Assembly: GCA_027922465.2 (NCBI GenBank) | Contig: BQMF02000045.1 | Coordinates: forward strand, 1,302,001-1,366,000 | DNA: 64,000 nt | Reading direction: 5' to 3' | Origin: Turritopsis dohrnii | Taxonomy: Eukaryota > Cnidaria > Hydrozoa > Anthoathecata > Oceaniidae | Shown here: positions 24,435 through 36,132 of the stretch, piece after piece | How the letters are laid out: every line of letters starts with the position of its first letter | How positions within the stretch are numbered: position 1 is the first letter of the stretch | The notes under the pieces: generated by a model | Databases searched by the model: none | Told to the model about the DNA's origin: nothing | Seen by the model: only the letters and a program-made list of their open reading frames with translations | Made by a program: the position numbers and the translations under genes

Positions 24435-25792
24435 CTAGCCGCCAAGGCGGCGTCGCATGCCGCCCATATCCACCTGAACTGTATCACTCTATCAATAAAC
24501 GTCAATTTCCTTATAAACGGCTCGTACAACTTGTGCTCAACCAGAAGCAGATTCGAAGTCACAACCTCTGGTAAAACCAATCTTTTATCAGTGTAACAAT
24601 ACACTCAAAACGTAGAGAGAGAAAACTTCAACTTTTTATTAGCTTTTGTTTTAAAAAAGTTACGCGCTCTAACATGGGTGCTATCAAACGTACTTGTTGT
24701 ACTGATCAACGATTGTTTTAAAAAATAAATAAGTAACACATCATGAAATTTGGGTTTTTTTGGAACCATTGTTTAAACTGATATTTGATATTTGATTTCG
24801 AATCTGCCCCTGGCTGAACACAGATTGTACGAGCCGTTTTTCAAGTAATATGAGGTGTACTGGGGTCTCCGGGGTGACAAAGAGCAGGTGCACATGGGCG
24901 GCGAGCGACGCCGCCTTGGCGACTATCTATATATTAATAGCCGATTCTCCGTCTGTCTGTCTGTTTGTTTGTTTGTAAGTCACGCAAAATGGTAGATTGA
25001 GTTGTGAGCGAAATTATTTCTTTTTTTGTGTGCGACGTGAGTTCGAAGCAAATACATTGCAATGCAACCTCAACCGAACAAACGTACGGAGAAAAAACTT
25101 CAACTTTTTATTAGCTTTTGTTTTAAAAAAGTCACGCGCTCTAACATGGGTGCTATCAAAGAGGGAGGGAAATGGTTTCTCTTCTTAAAAAGTTCACACG
25201 GAGGAGAGAAAAAGGCACGTGCTAAATGAATAAATAGAATAAAAAAACGTTCGATCAGAACGCTTAACAATTAAAAGAAGAAATTAATTTATTAAAAGAA
25301 AAGCAAAAAAAAAAAAAAAAACATTTTGTTTTGATATGATTCTCTTTTTTTACCTATCGGTTTTTAAACATTTTGATTGCTCAAAAAAAAAGTTCACCCG
25401 TGTCAGACATATGCTACCACGTTCTGCCACTGCTGATTTTTGTCCAAAATGTTTAATCAGTTAGTTTCTTTGTATTTAGTTGATGTACTGTTTTCAAAGC
25501 CAAGTCAACGTGTAATATAAAACTAACAATAATAATAAAAACAAAACGTTATTCCTATTAGTTCATCAGCCAAAAAAGTCACGTTCGATTGGGATTGCAA
25601 TGTATTTGCTTCGAACTCACGTCGCACACAAAAAAGGAATAATTTCGCTCACAACTCAATCTACCATTTTGCGTGACTTACAAACAAACAAACAAACAGA
25701 CAGAGAATCGGCTATTAATATATAGACTAGCCGCCAAGGCGGCATCGCTCGCCGCCCATGTCCACCTGCTCTGTATCACTGTATCAATAAAC
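24435..25792. mobile_element. inverted-repeat element at the junction of the two copies
   Basis: 24883-25063 and 25594-25769 are inverted copies (~180 bp). Each contains GGCGGCGAGCG, a GCCGCCTTGGCG palindrome-like word, TATATATTAATAGCCGATTC and the CTGTCTGT/TTTGTTTG run. The CTAGCCGCCAAGGCGG motif opens the segment at 24435 and recurs at 25732. Direct repeats AACTTCAACTTTTTATTAGC occur at 24627 and 25097. There is an A17 tract at about 25305. No transposase is seen. The unit looks composite, several insertions of one family nested together. Confidence 0.6.
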
Positions 25793-26401
25793 TGTGCTAC
25801 AGTATTTTATTTAAAATTGATTCAGTTTGGTCACTGACAATTCTGGCCTATGGGTCCCTATTTTGGTCACTACGGAAATTCAAATATTTGAGTGCGTGAA
25901 ACCACTGTTTAGCAATGATTCTCTGTTGGTTCCAGCTGGTTCCTGAATTATTTACTGCCGGTTCCTGGTGGTTCCAGCTGGTTCTTTGCTGGTTCCAGCC
26001 GGTTCCTGATGGTTCCAGCTGGGTCCTTGTTTTAGTCAGTACGATACTTTTCTTCCAGTTTAAAATATTTAACTGTTCTTCTTAAATGGATATAAAGTTT
26101 TTTTCTCCGGTGAATTTCAATACACAAGGGACTTGTAAACCCTCGTCATTGTTAAATCTCATCCCAGTTACTTTAGCAGTACAATTCGCTTGAGTATGAC
26201 TTCGTAAATAAAACATTTTGATACACACTGTAGGATGTATTAGCGGGATTCGGAAAAATCATGTTTCGTTTACACGAAACTATTTTTCTATAGATTTGTA
26301 TGGAATTGTATACAACTTAAGGCTGAAATACATTACCATTTAAATTATCAGTTTAATTTTTTTAAACAAAAGAAAACGTGATACATAGCGAATTAAATAG
26401 A
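25793..26401. repeat. mosaic flank of copy 2
   Basis: 25793-26336 matches 12130-12680, then 26337-26400 matches 15535-15600, and then the main duplicated block begins (18327 onward). At the first switch point both parents share TTACCAT, so the join looks like a microhomology deletion of about 2.85 kb. The second removes about 2.7 kb. Confidence 0.75.
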
Positions 26402-26618
26402 AATAAAGTTCCCGTGGGCAAAATCGACGATTATTAGTAGAGTTGTTTGTGAATTTTTCACTTCAAAGTCATTAGAAACTTCACATCAACACTTGAAATA
26501 AGCGTGCAAAGTAATGATGTTTCTTTTGATACAACAAAAGGCTTTAAATCTCTAAAAAATTCTCACAAGTAATTGTTTTTTTTTCGTGTAACAGGCTTGT
26601 TGAGTTTACAAATCTCCC

Positions 26619-26754
26619 TGAAGGCGAATAGCAACTTCGGATAATTGTCCACGGACCGGACCGGATCGGTTTGCTTAACAATAGAGCACGTGAAAATATT
26701 ACGTAATATTTTCACGTGGTCCATTGTTTATCTGAAGTGGTTATTCGCCTTAAT
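26619..26754. mobile_element. palindromic MITE with a 32-bp perfect palindrome core
   Basis: The inverted ends are AAGGCGAATAGCAACTTC and (right end, complemented) TAAGGCGAATAACCACTTC. The centre, 26687-26718, is a perfect 32-bp palindrome, CACGTGAAAATATTAC followed by its complement. It is absent from the matching place in copy 1, whose sequence joins directly at about 18447. Confidence 0.6.
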
Positions 26755-28312
26755 GTGGTTTGGTTTTCATGTGAAAAAAAAGAAACGATCTCTTAATAAC
26801 TCGAACTTTTTTCTGTTATCAAATGCCTCGATAACTGGAACATTCGATAACTGGAGCTATTTTCTCGTCCCCGTGGTGTTTCGAGTTTTTGGGGCTCAAT
26901 GAATCTGTACTACCAAAAGAGGCCCCAACCGATGCGCTAAGAACATTTTTGAAAAATACTACCTCTTGATAGCCACGGTATATTTTTACGGCATCTGAAG
27001 CTGGTAAGTACAATATGGTAATAGTAACCATTCCTTCAGATTGGCGTGGGTTCAAATCAACCACGAGGTAGTGAAGTCTCCTCTCACTGTTAATTGATAT
27101 AGCATAATGCAAAGTGTGTGATAAGAATAACCAGTTGACACGCTTAATAATCAGAACTATCTATAATGATCTAGTTTTTTCTTTTTTCTTTCTTCAATTA
27201 CACTCAAACGAGTCTGAGGTTGTTATTTAAGAAAACGTCTAGCGACTTCCATAATAAAGAAGACGAACCTGCATTTGATGGGTGAATGCTAAATGTTGTG
27301 TGGCTTGTTGCTCTCCCCTTTCCATCACTACTGCTTTAACTACTTCACCGACTGTTTCTTCCATGATATTCTTGTATATAAGAAAAGCATGTTTTTCTGA
27401 GACTCCGTAACGTCACATAACCATATCACCTTTGCAAAGCAATTAAAACAAACATATTGCTTATCTTCATAAAAAATGAATAATTGATTTTTTATGAAAA
27501 CCAAATCAAAAGGAAAGATCAAAACATAAAGCATTGTTATCGGCATTAGATTTCATCAGAGATATATAAAAAACATATCACATTTTTGATTTCTTTGCCT
27601 CTTAAAAATTCTAAAGATCTAAAATCCTGTATGGGAGTATGAAAGTTAAGCCTGTATTCCATTGCATATTGCCAAAGTAACTACACAAAGTTTACCTTAC
27701 AAAAACATTTGATATTTTTTATATAGGCCTGCAAGCCTACAAAGCTAAAAAGCTAAAAATCTTTATAACAAATGTTTATGTAAACTTCAAAGGGGAGTAT
27801 GCTCAAAGTTTGGGGACATTTTTGAAAAATACTACCTCTACATTGCCTATAAAAGCACTCAAAATCTACAATTTCTACATGATTCTCATTTTTAGAAAAG
27901 GAAAAATCAAATTCCTTTTAATTATCCCACTGTGGAGACAATAAGAAAATATTATTAAGTAGCTAATAAGAAACAATAGAATTGAATCGAGGCAAGACTT
28001 GATAGCAAGGCAGTAACACCAAAACTTCCAGATGAATCAGAGGAATCAACTAGTAGCCGTTCAAGTAAAATCATTGTCAGGATGATGGTGCATTTTCTAT
28101 AATGTCTAAGTTTAAATTTACGTAAGTCATTAAGATCCATTGAAATTAGATTTTTTTCATATATAACCACGTAAATAGCAAAAATCAACTTCTTCCTCTG
28201 TAATCCACATAACTCTGTAAGTAGAAAGTAGCAGTAGGAAATGTAAATATTGTCATTTAAATCAATTTTAAGTATGATAGCCGATGGCTTCGTTGATGAA
28301 ATAGTAGTCGGA

Positions 28313-28420
28313 TTACTTGTCGTTACTGCCGACACGACTCATTCGTGGGCTTTTCGTGTGTCGGCGAGACATTGTGTCAAATTCGGACAGTTCGTTTTGA
28401 AGGTCTTTAAGACGCTCCAG
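28313..28420 (-). CDS. possible C-terminal exon, copy 2
   Basis: Second copy of the exon at 19978-20085 with one silent change (AAC for AAT, Asn). The same heptad-like helix, the Ser/Arg tail ending SNDK and the TAA are all retained. Confidence 0.3.
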   Translation of the reverse strand: MERLKDLQNELSEFDTMSRRHTKSPRMSRVGSNDK

Positions 28421-30489
28421 TCATATGTCTTGCAGTCGTGTGAAATAGTAGTCGGTAAATTTGGTCACAACGTACCTGACCAGTATAACACTTCATAAGA
28501 CCTTCCTTGAATACCAGCTTACATGTCAAAGAACACGTCGAACTATCTTACTCAACAATTTTCGTCATGAACTTTAATTACCTGATAATTATGTATTTTT
28601 CTGAATTGCAGCAATCTTTCACTAAAAAAACGTGGGATTTATAATTGTTTTGCAATAAACAACGTTTATGATGAAATAGGAACAAAACGTTTGTTATTTT
28701 TTACTAATCAGCGAACTAGATAATGCGAACTTATCCTTTCCTCATTCTCCGTATGATTTTATATACAATGTTTTTGCTTCTCTGGTGGCGCCTCTCCTCT
28801 AAACCCAAATATGACGGCAGATAAATCTGAATCGGCAGCGAGCCAAACGAAAAGACTTTTTCTAACTTTTTTAAAACTGTTTCAACTCAACATTTATCAC
28901 AGCTTTATAATCGATTCCTGTGTCAAAAGAAACCTAATTAGTTTGCAAGCTTATTAGACTGTTTATGTATAGTTTCTAGTGGCTTTATGGGGATTCAATT
29001 ACAAAACTACTCCACTAAGTCGTGTATAAACTCTTATAAATGTATAACAAATATGGTTTTGTGGAAACAAAGCATGATTTTATGTTTTAGGCTAACAGAT
29101 TATTTAGCGTAACTTTCTTTGCTTATTTTTAGCAAAATTGGCTACAATTTTAAAAAGGTGATTTAGGTAGATATTTATTAACTGCATTTGAATAACACTG
29201 CGTTAAATTACATGTTTTCCGGAAATCTGTTAGCAGAGAATGTGAGGAATATCTTAGTTCAGAAAACATGAAAGTTGGGGTTTTCATGTTTTCTGGAAAT
29301 AAACATGAGGTATGAGAGTTTTCTGTTATAAATATCACATTTTCTCCCCAGAAAACTTCATACCTCTAATTTTCCAATTATCTGAACAGAAAACTTCTTG
29401 CTTGTTTCAAGATGCTGGAGGTTTTATGTGGCTTAGTCTGATATTGGAAAATAATAAATTTTTTGGAAACGACGCAAAGACTATTTAAGGCGGGGTGTAC
29501 GCGAGACCATATTGTATGAATCTCACTACACGTTGTCCAGTTTTACACATCAAGCCATTTACACGATGTACCCTGCAGTCACCTAGTAACTTTGGCTTAC
29601 TAAAGTTCTTCCAAATACCCTGGTTCTAATTTAAATGCAAATGGAATCTGGTTTTTAAATACATGCTTATGCATCCTCATCATGCATTTAGATATTTCAA
29701 GATTTCACTTTGTTCACCAAATACTCTGGTTCTCAATTAAATATCTGGTTGACTTGGAAACTTTGAATACTCGCTTATGCATCTTTGTCATGCATTGAAA
29801 TATTACAAATGTTTCACTTAGTTCACCCAAACAATCTGGTTCCAATTTAATTGCAAAAAGAATCTGGTGAACTTGGAAACTTTGAAATTGACAATTAAAG
29901 CTTAACCAAAATTTGAATAACAGTGTACAAGACACATATGAAAATTACGTTTCAGATGATATGAAAATTAGTACAGATCAAAATGTTAAGCCATAATCGA
30001 CTGATCACCAAAAAAGTGTGTTGAACATGGTACAATCAATAACTGTACAGTATTTCAGGAATGGGTCAGCTTCTAAGGAGAATGGAAACGAGTCAAAGAA
30101 ACACAATTAAGAATTAAATTAAATAATTAAAGCAATAAAGAATTATCAAGAATTATCAAGAATTATTCATTATTATAATGCATATCACTTCCTTTATTGT
30201 GGGTACCACCCGTTCAACAAAATAAAAAACATTCTAGATAATGAATTAATCAAAAGTGATAACGTGTGCACTATTTTCCGCATTTTCGAAAGTAAGATCT
30301 TGAAATGGTGCAACATTCTACAAGATAAGAGCCCACGCAAAACTGCAAGCATGTCTCCACGCTCTTAAGTAGTGAAAGATGAAATAAGGAAGAGAATCCC
30401 TGGTAACGAATTGGTGATTCCAAATGATATAAATGTTGAGGAAGCATATTTTGAAATTGAAACAGAAACAGTTATTGTTTCTGTCTGCA

Positions 30490-30807
30490 ATGGAGTCATC
30501 CAAGCGTTTTTCAAGGGATCAAGCCACACAGATGACCATCATCGCCCCGCAGGTAACCATCATCACAGAGAACAATTACGAGGGAATAATTCATTTTGTG
30601 ACTGTCACCGATTCGCATGAAGTGTATAAATATGAAAACAACTACCGGGAGTCAGGAGGTTATCACTCTTGTTTTGTCATAGAAGATATTGAAAAAGAAC
30701 GTGTTTATTGCCCCCTGTCAATACTGAGGATGGCATTGGGCGATACGTTGATGGAATTTTTCTATTCATTTTGGTTGGATTTATTTTTGAATATATTTGA
30801 AAGATAA
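30490..30807 (+). CDS. small unrecognised protein, duplicated gene copy 2
   Basis: 105 residues from the ATG at 30490, the counterpart of 22155-22478. It differs by Ser to Gly and Met to Leu, three silent changes, and loss of two codons (Glu-Asp) by an in-frame 6-bp deletion just before the hydrophobic C-terminus. Downstream, TTCAATTCAATTTTTCATTG and the TTAGCGGGATTCGG repeat follow in both copies. Confidence 0.4.
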   Translation: MESSKRFSRDQATQMTIIAPQVTIITENNYEGIIHFVTVTDSHEVYKYENNYRESGGYHSCFVIEDIEKERVYCPLSILRMALGDTLMEFFYSFWLDLFLNIFER

Positions 30808-32412
30808 ATTCAATTCAATTTTTCATTGTATCAATAACAAAAATGATTCCTTCATTAGCGGGATTCGGAAAAATCATGTTTCGTTTACACAAAACTATTT
30901 TTCTATAGATTTGTAGGGAATTATATACAACTTGGTAGAGTTGTTCGTGAATTTTTCTCTACAAAGTCATTAGAAATATCACATCAACACTTGAAATAAG
31001 CGTGAAAAGTAATGTTTCTTTTGATACAACAAAAGGCTTTAAATCTCTGAAGTACAGTTTTAGTAGAAAGTTTTAAAAAAATTCTCACAAGTAATTGATT
31101 TTTTTCGTGTAATAGGAACGTCAAGTTTACGAATCTCCCTAACATGAACATGTCTAGTGAGTGCAATACATGAATCTATCAAGCAATACATTATGTGGAT
31201 TTTCTTTGGATCACCCATGATTGCCGTTAGATTTTATTAGCTACGTCAACAAATCGACAATATCATCATTAAGTTTTTTATACTTCCTACATCCTTCTAC
31301 CACGTATAGTTTTTTCAATCGTCAAAATGTTGTTTTAGGGTAATTTAAAAACGCTCTCTAAAATTCATCGGCAATTCCTTTGGGTTTTTTTCTTTTTTGT
31401 TTGGTTTTTGGTTTTTGTTGGTGGAACAATGTAGGCAAGATTTCTCCTCATTCTGATGTAGCATAGTATCTGCATTCCCAATTTTTGGAGCAAGTATATA
31501 TTGACATTTTTTGTAACATGTCTAGCCAAATACACTAAATTCGTCGTCTTAATCTATCCACTTTTACCCCTGGATCCAAACGGACATATACACATCGACA
31601 CCTGCGCAACTGCTTTCGATTGTAATCAACGAAATCAACGAAAGCGTAGTCGGCAATGCGATACAGGATGTCATTATGATTTAATTTGTTTGCGTATATG
31701 TGTTTCAGACAATATTAATGCCAAAACGTTTAGCATTAAGTTACCAAATTCTACACATTGCATTCAAACCTTAACTCGAACTGGTGTACTCAGGAACTTT
31801 TTTCATTTCGAAAACAAAGGATAAAAAAGTATTGATTGTCAGGATGAAATCACTGTGTACAATTGAAACATCTTCTTTAACCAATAAACAAGATATCATC
31901 GAACTTTCTACTGATGGAAACTTTGTCACCACAGTATGACCAAGCAACATTAATGCCACAGCTGTATGTTCCTTATACGAGGAAAAACTGTTTCCATCAC
32001 ATAATATGTTATCCAGTTATTCTGCAGGTATCTGGATAATAACCCAATGAACATCATAAACGTCGTAATTTAGTGTGACAACGTAAAGGTCATCTATATT
32101 TGCGACAATGAGTGACGTTCAATTCATGTCGTCCACAGGACGTCATCAAATAACCTTGGAAAACATAGGAAGACTCTTTTGCGATGTCACTGCAACGTCA
32201 CTAGGTTGTCATGTGACGCCATCATAACTTACTCTCAATGTTTAAAAACGTGCTTGCACCATGATGCAAAACTTTTCTCCTTACAGAAGACACTATGGAA
32301 TTGAATAAATGCATATTCTCGGTTAAAACGTCTTGAAGATATACAGCTTCCGAAAATAATATATATACTAAACTTGTCTCTTGTATGTAAATAACAACTA
32401 ACAATCAACTGA

Positions 32413-32708
32413 AGACACATTCAATTATGACACGTTCATGCATTAAAGCTTTCGGCTGACAACAGCCATCTTCAGTGCGAGTACATACAGATATGAAATA
32501 CTTTTTAAACAAACGCCTTTTTTTTTATCAATTATCATAAAATAAAATATTACCTAATAAGGTAAATCAAATGTCAGTATGCTGCGATTACGCAAGCACT
32601 CCTCAGACGATTGATTAACCAAACTTATCGAATAAATACAATGGAGCAGAAGAGATATATTTGTTGAGAATAGGTTTTTCTTTACAGATCAACTTTACAA
32701 TCAACTGA
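32413..32708. mobile_element. insertion with 12-bp target duplication, Penelope-like motif
   Basis: Present only in copy 2; ACAATCAACTGA occurs on both sides (32401-32412 and 32697-32708) and once in copy 1. The insert begins with AAAGCTTTCGGCTGACAACA and CAGCCATCTTCAGTG, a palindromic word resembling the ends of Penelope-like retroelements. No hammerhead ribozyme core and no coding were seen. The family call is tentative. Confidence 0.45.
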
Positions 32709-32794
32709 TTGTATATGTCCAGCTATGTTCGATGATCGATCAAAGCAGAAGAAGAACAGACCAAAATTTTATAACATCATCTACATCATTTCAC

Positions 32795-33000
32795 TACAGT
32801 CCTACTACCCTTTTAACAGCTATAGTATGCGTTCGGTAAGTGCTTTCTTTAAGTGAAACGTTCAATAAGTGGAACAGAGTTTCCTGTTCCCTTGAATGTA
32901 CTTTATTAAATCAGCAAAGTGGAGTTTTCCTCTAAAAGAATCTTAAAAGAACGACAGATAAATGTGATAAATACAATGTTTGAAAGAATTGATAGAGGTC
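32795..33000. mobile_element. pogo-like terminal segment, absent from copy 1
   Basis: Starts TACAGTCCTACTACCC and contains TTAAGTGAAACGTTCAATAA and GTGGAACAGAG. The same AAGTGGAACATTAGATAAGT phrase continues at 33115 and at 24299, so copy 1 seems to have lost an internal 206 bp of an old pogo-type element. Confidence 0.4.
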
Positions 33001-33250
33001 AAAAATGTGTAGATACAGCAAAGTAACATGGTGATTTTTCAAGCTTATTTTTTCGTTATTCTCACTTTTCTTTTTTTATTATTTATTAATTAATTAATTT
33101 TCAAGAAAATTCCTTAAGTGGAACATTAGATAAGTCTTGTGGAAGTTTCCCTAATTGAGGGCATACTGTATTACGAAGTGTCACATGTTAAGGTTGCATT
33201 AGGTCTCCCCTCTAGTCGAAAAGGGAAAGCCTCCATAATTATGATATTAA

Positions 33251-33839
33251 TGTATAAGTTTGTGGAAAAATACAACACAAGAAATCTTTTTCCTTTAGCT
33301 TGTCTCTTCCCTAATCTTTCAGAAACGTGTTTCAAAACATTGATAATCGCTTTATTTACTGATGTAAATTGCAAATTGCAAATTGCCTAAAAGAGAGAGA
33401 AAGCAATAAAAAATGAAAAATGAAAACAAAAATATATTATTCAAAACACAGTCACATTGCTTTTAGTAGTACCATAACACAAGTTCAAAATGCTAAGAAA
33501 GTAATCCCAAAGATTGCGAAGGATATAATCTTATGGTTAAATGAAATAAAAGAGGTAGAGTAATATGGTACCGATTAACAGTGCAAATAATACTAAACAT
33601 ATACGACTTCTGTTTTGAAAGTCATGACCACGTGATAACATAGCCAATCAGAAGCTGCTACACAAAATTAACACGTGATCTATAGTGCTTACATGATAGA
33701 AACTGAACTGGAATAAAACGAATTCACGTGAACAATGCACGAAATCGTTCATAACTAGAGTAGTAGGAGAAGGAGTAGGAGAAACCACGGGTATTTCAAA
33801 GACTTTACTTCACCGTGGGTGTTCAAAGGTTAACAAGTT
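33251..33839. other. non-coding, no gene seen
   Basis: Sequence downstream of the duplicated block. No exon or RNA gene is supported. Confidence 0.4.
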
Positions 33840-34490
33840 GCCCTAACAGGCAAACGGATTTCTGCCAAATCTGCTGAAAATGAAAAATAAAAGACCATGT
33901 GACTTGAAATTTGAAAGAGATTGTATATATGATTTCCAAAATAAAACATCACATTTCTAATCATGTCCTCCCCAAGACATTGTCAAAGGATAACTGACAC
34001 TATCTGAGATTTATAATGTATATACTGTCAATAAACTGGATTACATCTGAATTACATTATTATTATTATTAAATGTATTTCGGGGATCCATAAAATGGCT
34101 TTTCACCCAATAAAAAATATAACAATAGATAAATACAATAAATACAATATAGTTAGTTAAAATTGGTATTCATAGTTAAAATAAATTACTACATATGTGT
34201 GCATAAGAAGTCAGACAAGAAATAGACTCGCTGATGTTACATTCTTTATTTTGCTGGTACGAAACAGTATCAAGGATATATTGATCCTTGCAGATATCAC
34301 AATGAATGAGCACATAACTCTAAAAGATATGAATTTCTGAATTTGATAACTTTGTGTCAATCTTCCTAAATGACAAGCACAAAAAGGCACACAGATTTTG
34401 GTCATGCAAAATACATCTACATAGACCAAAATCAACATATAACTGAAATCAGACATTTTTGTTTTAGTTTAATTGATATGGCATACACCC
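33840..34490. repeat. diverged repeat unit (family also at 36.1-38.3 kb)
   Basis: Shares ordered words with 37130-37510: CCCT..CAGGCA, GGATTTCTGC, TCTTTATTTTG-TGGTACGAAA, AATACATCTA, AAAATCAACATA and ATAACTGAAA. 34046-34140 also contains a (TTA)n run next to TTCGGGGATCC, which looks like the 3' end of a LINE in minus orientation. Confidence 0.5.
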
Positions 34491-34743
34491 ACAAACATTC
34501 TTAATCTAAGTTGACATTCATGGCCTGTTTATAAAAATTCTTTAAGAAATTTGAAAATAAGGCTGAATGATTTTTACAACACAGCATTGCATTTCTGATT
34601 TCATTCTCCGTTCCGTGATAGCAAATCGGATTTCTGTTGTTGCCAACATCCGCGAGCTGCAGGGAAAATAAACTAAAAATGGTAGCCATTTCGCGCCGAG
34701 CTTTTGTAGAAATTGCACGTGTTTGTTGTTTTTGAGCAGAAAA

Positions 34744-36132
34744 ATGCCTAACAGTTGTTCAGCCTTCGGATGTACAAATCATGTCATGAAAGAAAATAAA
34801 CCGAGATTTTTCAGGTTCCCAAACAATAATCCAGAGCGCCGCCAACGATGGATTACTGCCTGTAAGCGGATAAATAAGGATGGTTCTCCATGGAACCCAC
34901 AAGGACCAAATGTTTATCTTTGTGGGGAACATTTCATAACAAAACAACCTTCCACAGACCCAGATCATCCAGACTATGTTCCCTCTGTGTTTACATTTTC
35001 TGAAAATAACACCAATAAAAATATCAGTAAAGTTAAAAGGTTTGAGTCAGCCAGGAAAAGAGCAAGGGTGCTTCTTCCAGAACAAACAGATGTCACCAAT
35101 GATTCAACCTCCCCAGTTGAAATCATTCAATCTCAGGCTATTATTGATTTTCAGGTTGACCAGACTAATAATGATACTCAAAATCAAGATCAGCGACCTT
35201 ATGTAGAAAAACAGAGTGATGACATTTTAAAAGATGAACAGACTACTATTTCCATTCACAGTCAGAGTGATCAGTCAGAATAATATAAAATATGCTGAGT
35301 TACAAGTGATGAACAGTCATCTGCAAAGTGAAATTAAGTCTCAACAACTGAGTATCAGACAGTTGAAAACAAAAATTGTTTCATATGATACTTTGAAGGA
35401 CCGGCATGAAAAGTTCAAATTCTACACTGGCATCACTGTTGAAATATTCGATGTTGTTTTTAATCATCTTGAAAGTTTTTTACCAGGTAAAAACAGATCG
35501 CCACTGTCATACAGAGATCAATTCATAGTAACACTCACAAAGCTTAGGTTAAATACTCAGTGGAGGAGTCTAGCAGATCAATTCAACAGCAACAAGACTT
35601 CGCTGAATGACATATTCTGGAAATGGATTGACCTTGTCTATGCAAAAATGTCGTTTTTAATCAAATGGCCTGACCATGACGCCAGTATGAGAACATTACC
35701 ACATACATTTCGTCAGTATTTTCCACGGCTAACTGGTATCATCGACTGTTGAACGTTGAAGGTTGTACACCACATGGTGCAGTATCGTTTTTGTCACAAG
35801 CATTTGGTGGACGTATAAGCGATGTTGAGTTAGTGAAAAGATCTGGATTAATGGAATTGAGCGATCACTACCCAGGTGATCAGATTTTGGCTGATCGTGG
35901 TTTCACATTAACTGATGAATTTGCAGCAACATCTGGTGTTGAACTAATTATTCCAAGCTTCACCAAAGGCAAAACACAGATTACAACCAAACTTCGCACA
36001 AACTGCAGGGAGCTTAGTTTTTGTTTTCCCTGCAGCGATTCTGCACATGCGCATTGCGAAAGCCGATTACTCCGAAAATTCCGATCGCGGCTCTTGCCCG
36101 GAACAGAGAATAGGCACCCCAGGGCATTGTGA
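34744..36132 (+). pseudogene. THAP-domain DDE transposase, broken in three frames
   Basis: Frame 1 (34744-35283) starts MPNSCSAFGCTNHVMKENKP and is a THAP zinc finger: CxxxxC near the start, then CGEHF ~55 residues later, followed by a polar linker. Frame 2 (to 35752) adds a coiled coil, then an HTH_Tnp_4-type region (RDQFIVTLTKLRLNTQWRSL) and GIIDC, the first catalytic Asp of DDE_Tnp_4. Frame 3 (35749-36132) resumes at TPHGAVSFLSQAFGGRISD and ends after LADRGF, with the second Asp. A frameshift near 35283 and a stop plus a small deletion at 35752 separate the frames, and the third acidic residue is missing. The domain order matches ISL2EU/PIF-like eukaryotic transposons. Dead copy. Confidence 0.8.

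Larger units (their letters stand above)
26402..33250. repeat. large duplicated segment, copy 2
   Basis: Near-identical to 18327-24434. Extra material relative to copy 1: ~275 bp at 26514-26790 (containing a MITE), 296 bp at 32413-32708 flanked by 12-bp direct repeats, and 206 bp at 32795-33000. Beyond 33250 (GATATTAATGTATAAG) the sequence is not in copy 1. Confidence 0.9.

Noticed and set aside
32413..32520. Possible hammerhead ribozyme in the Penelope-like insert
   Set aside because: No CUGAUGA plus GAAA core with pairable stems was found by eye.
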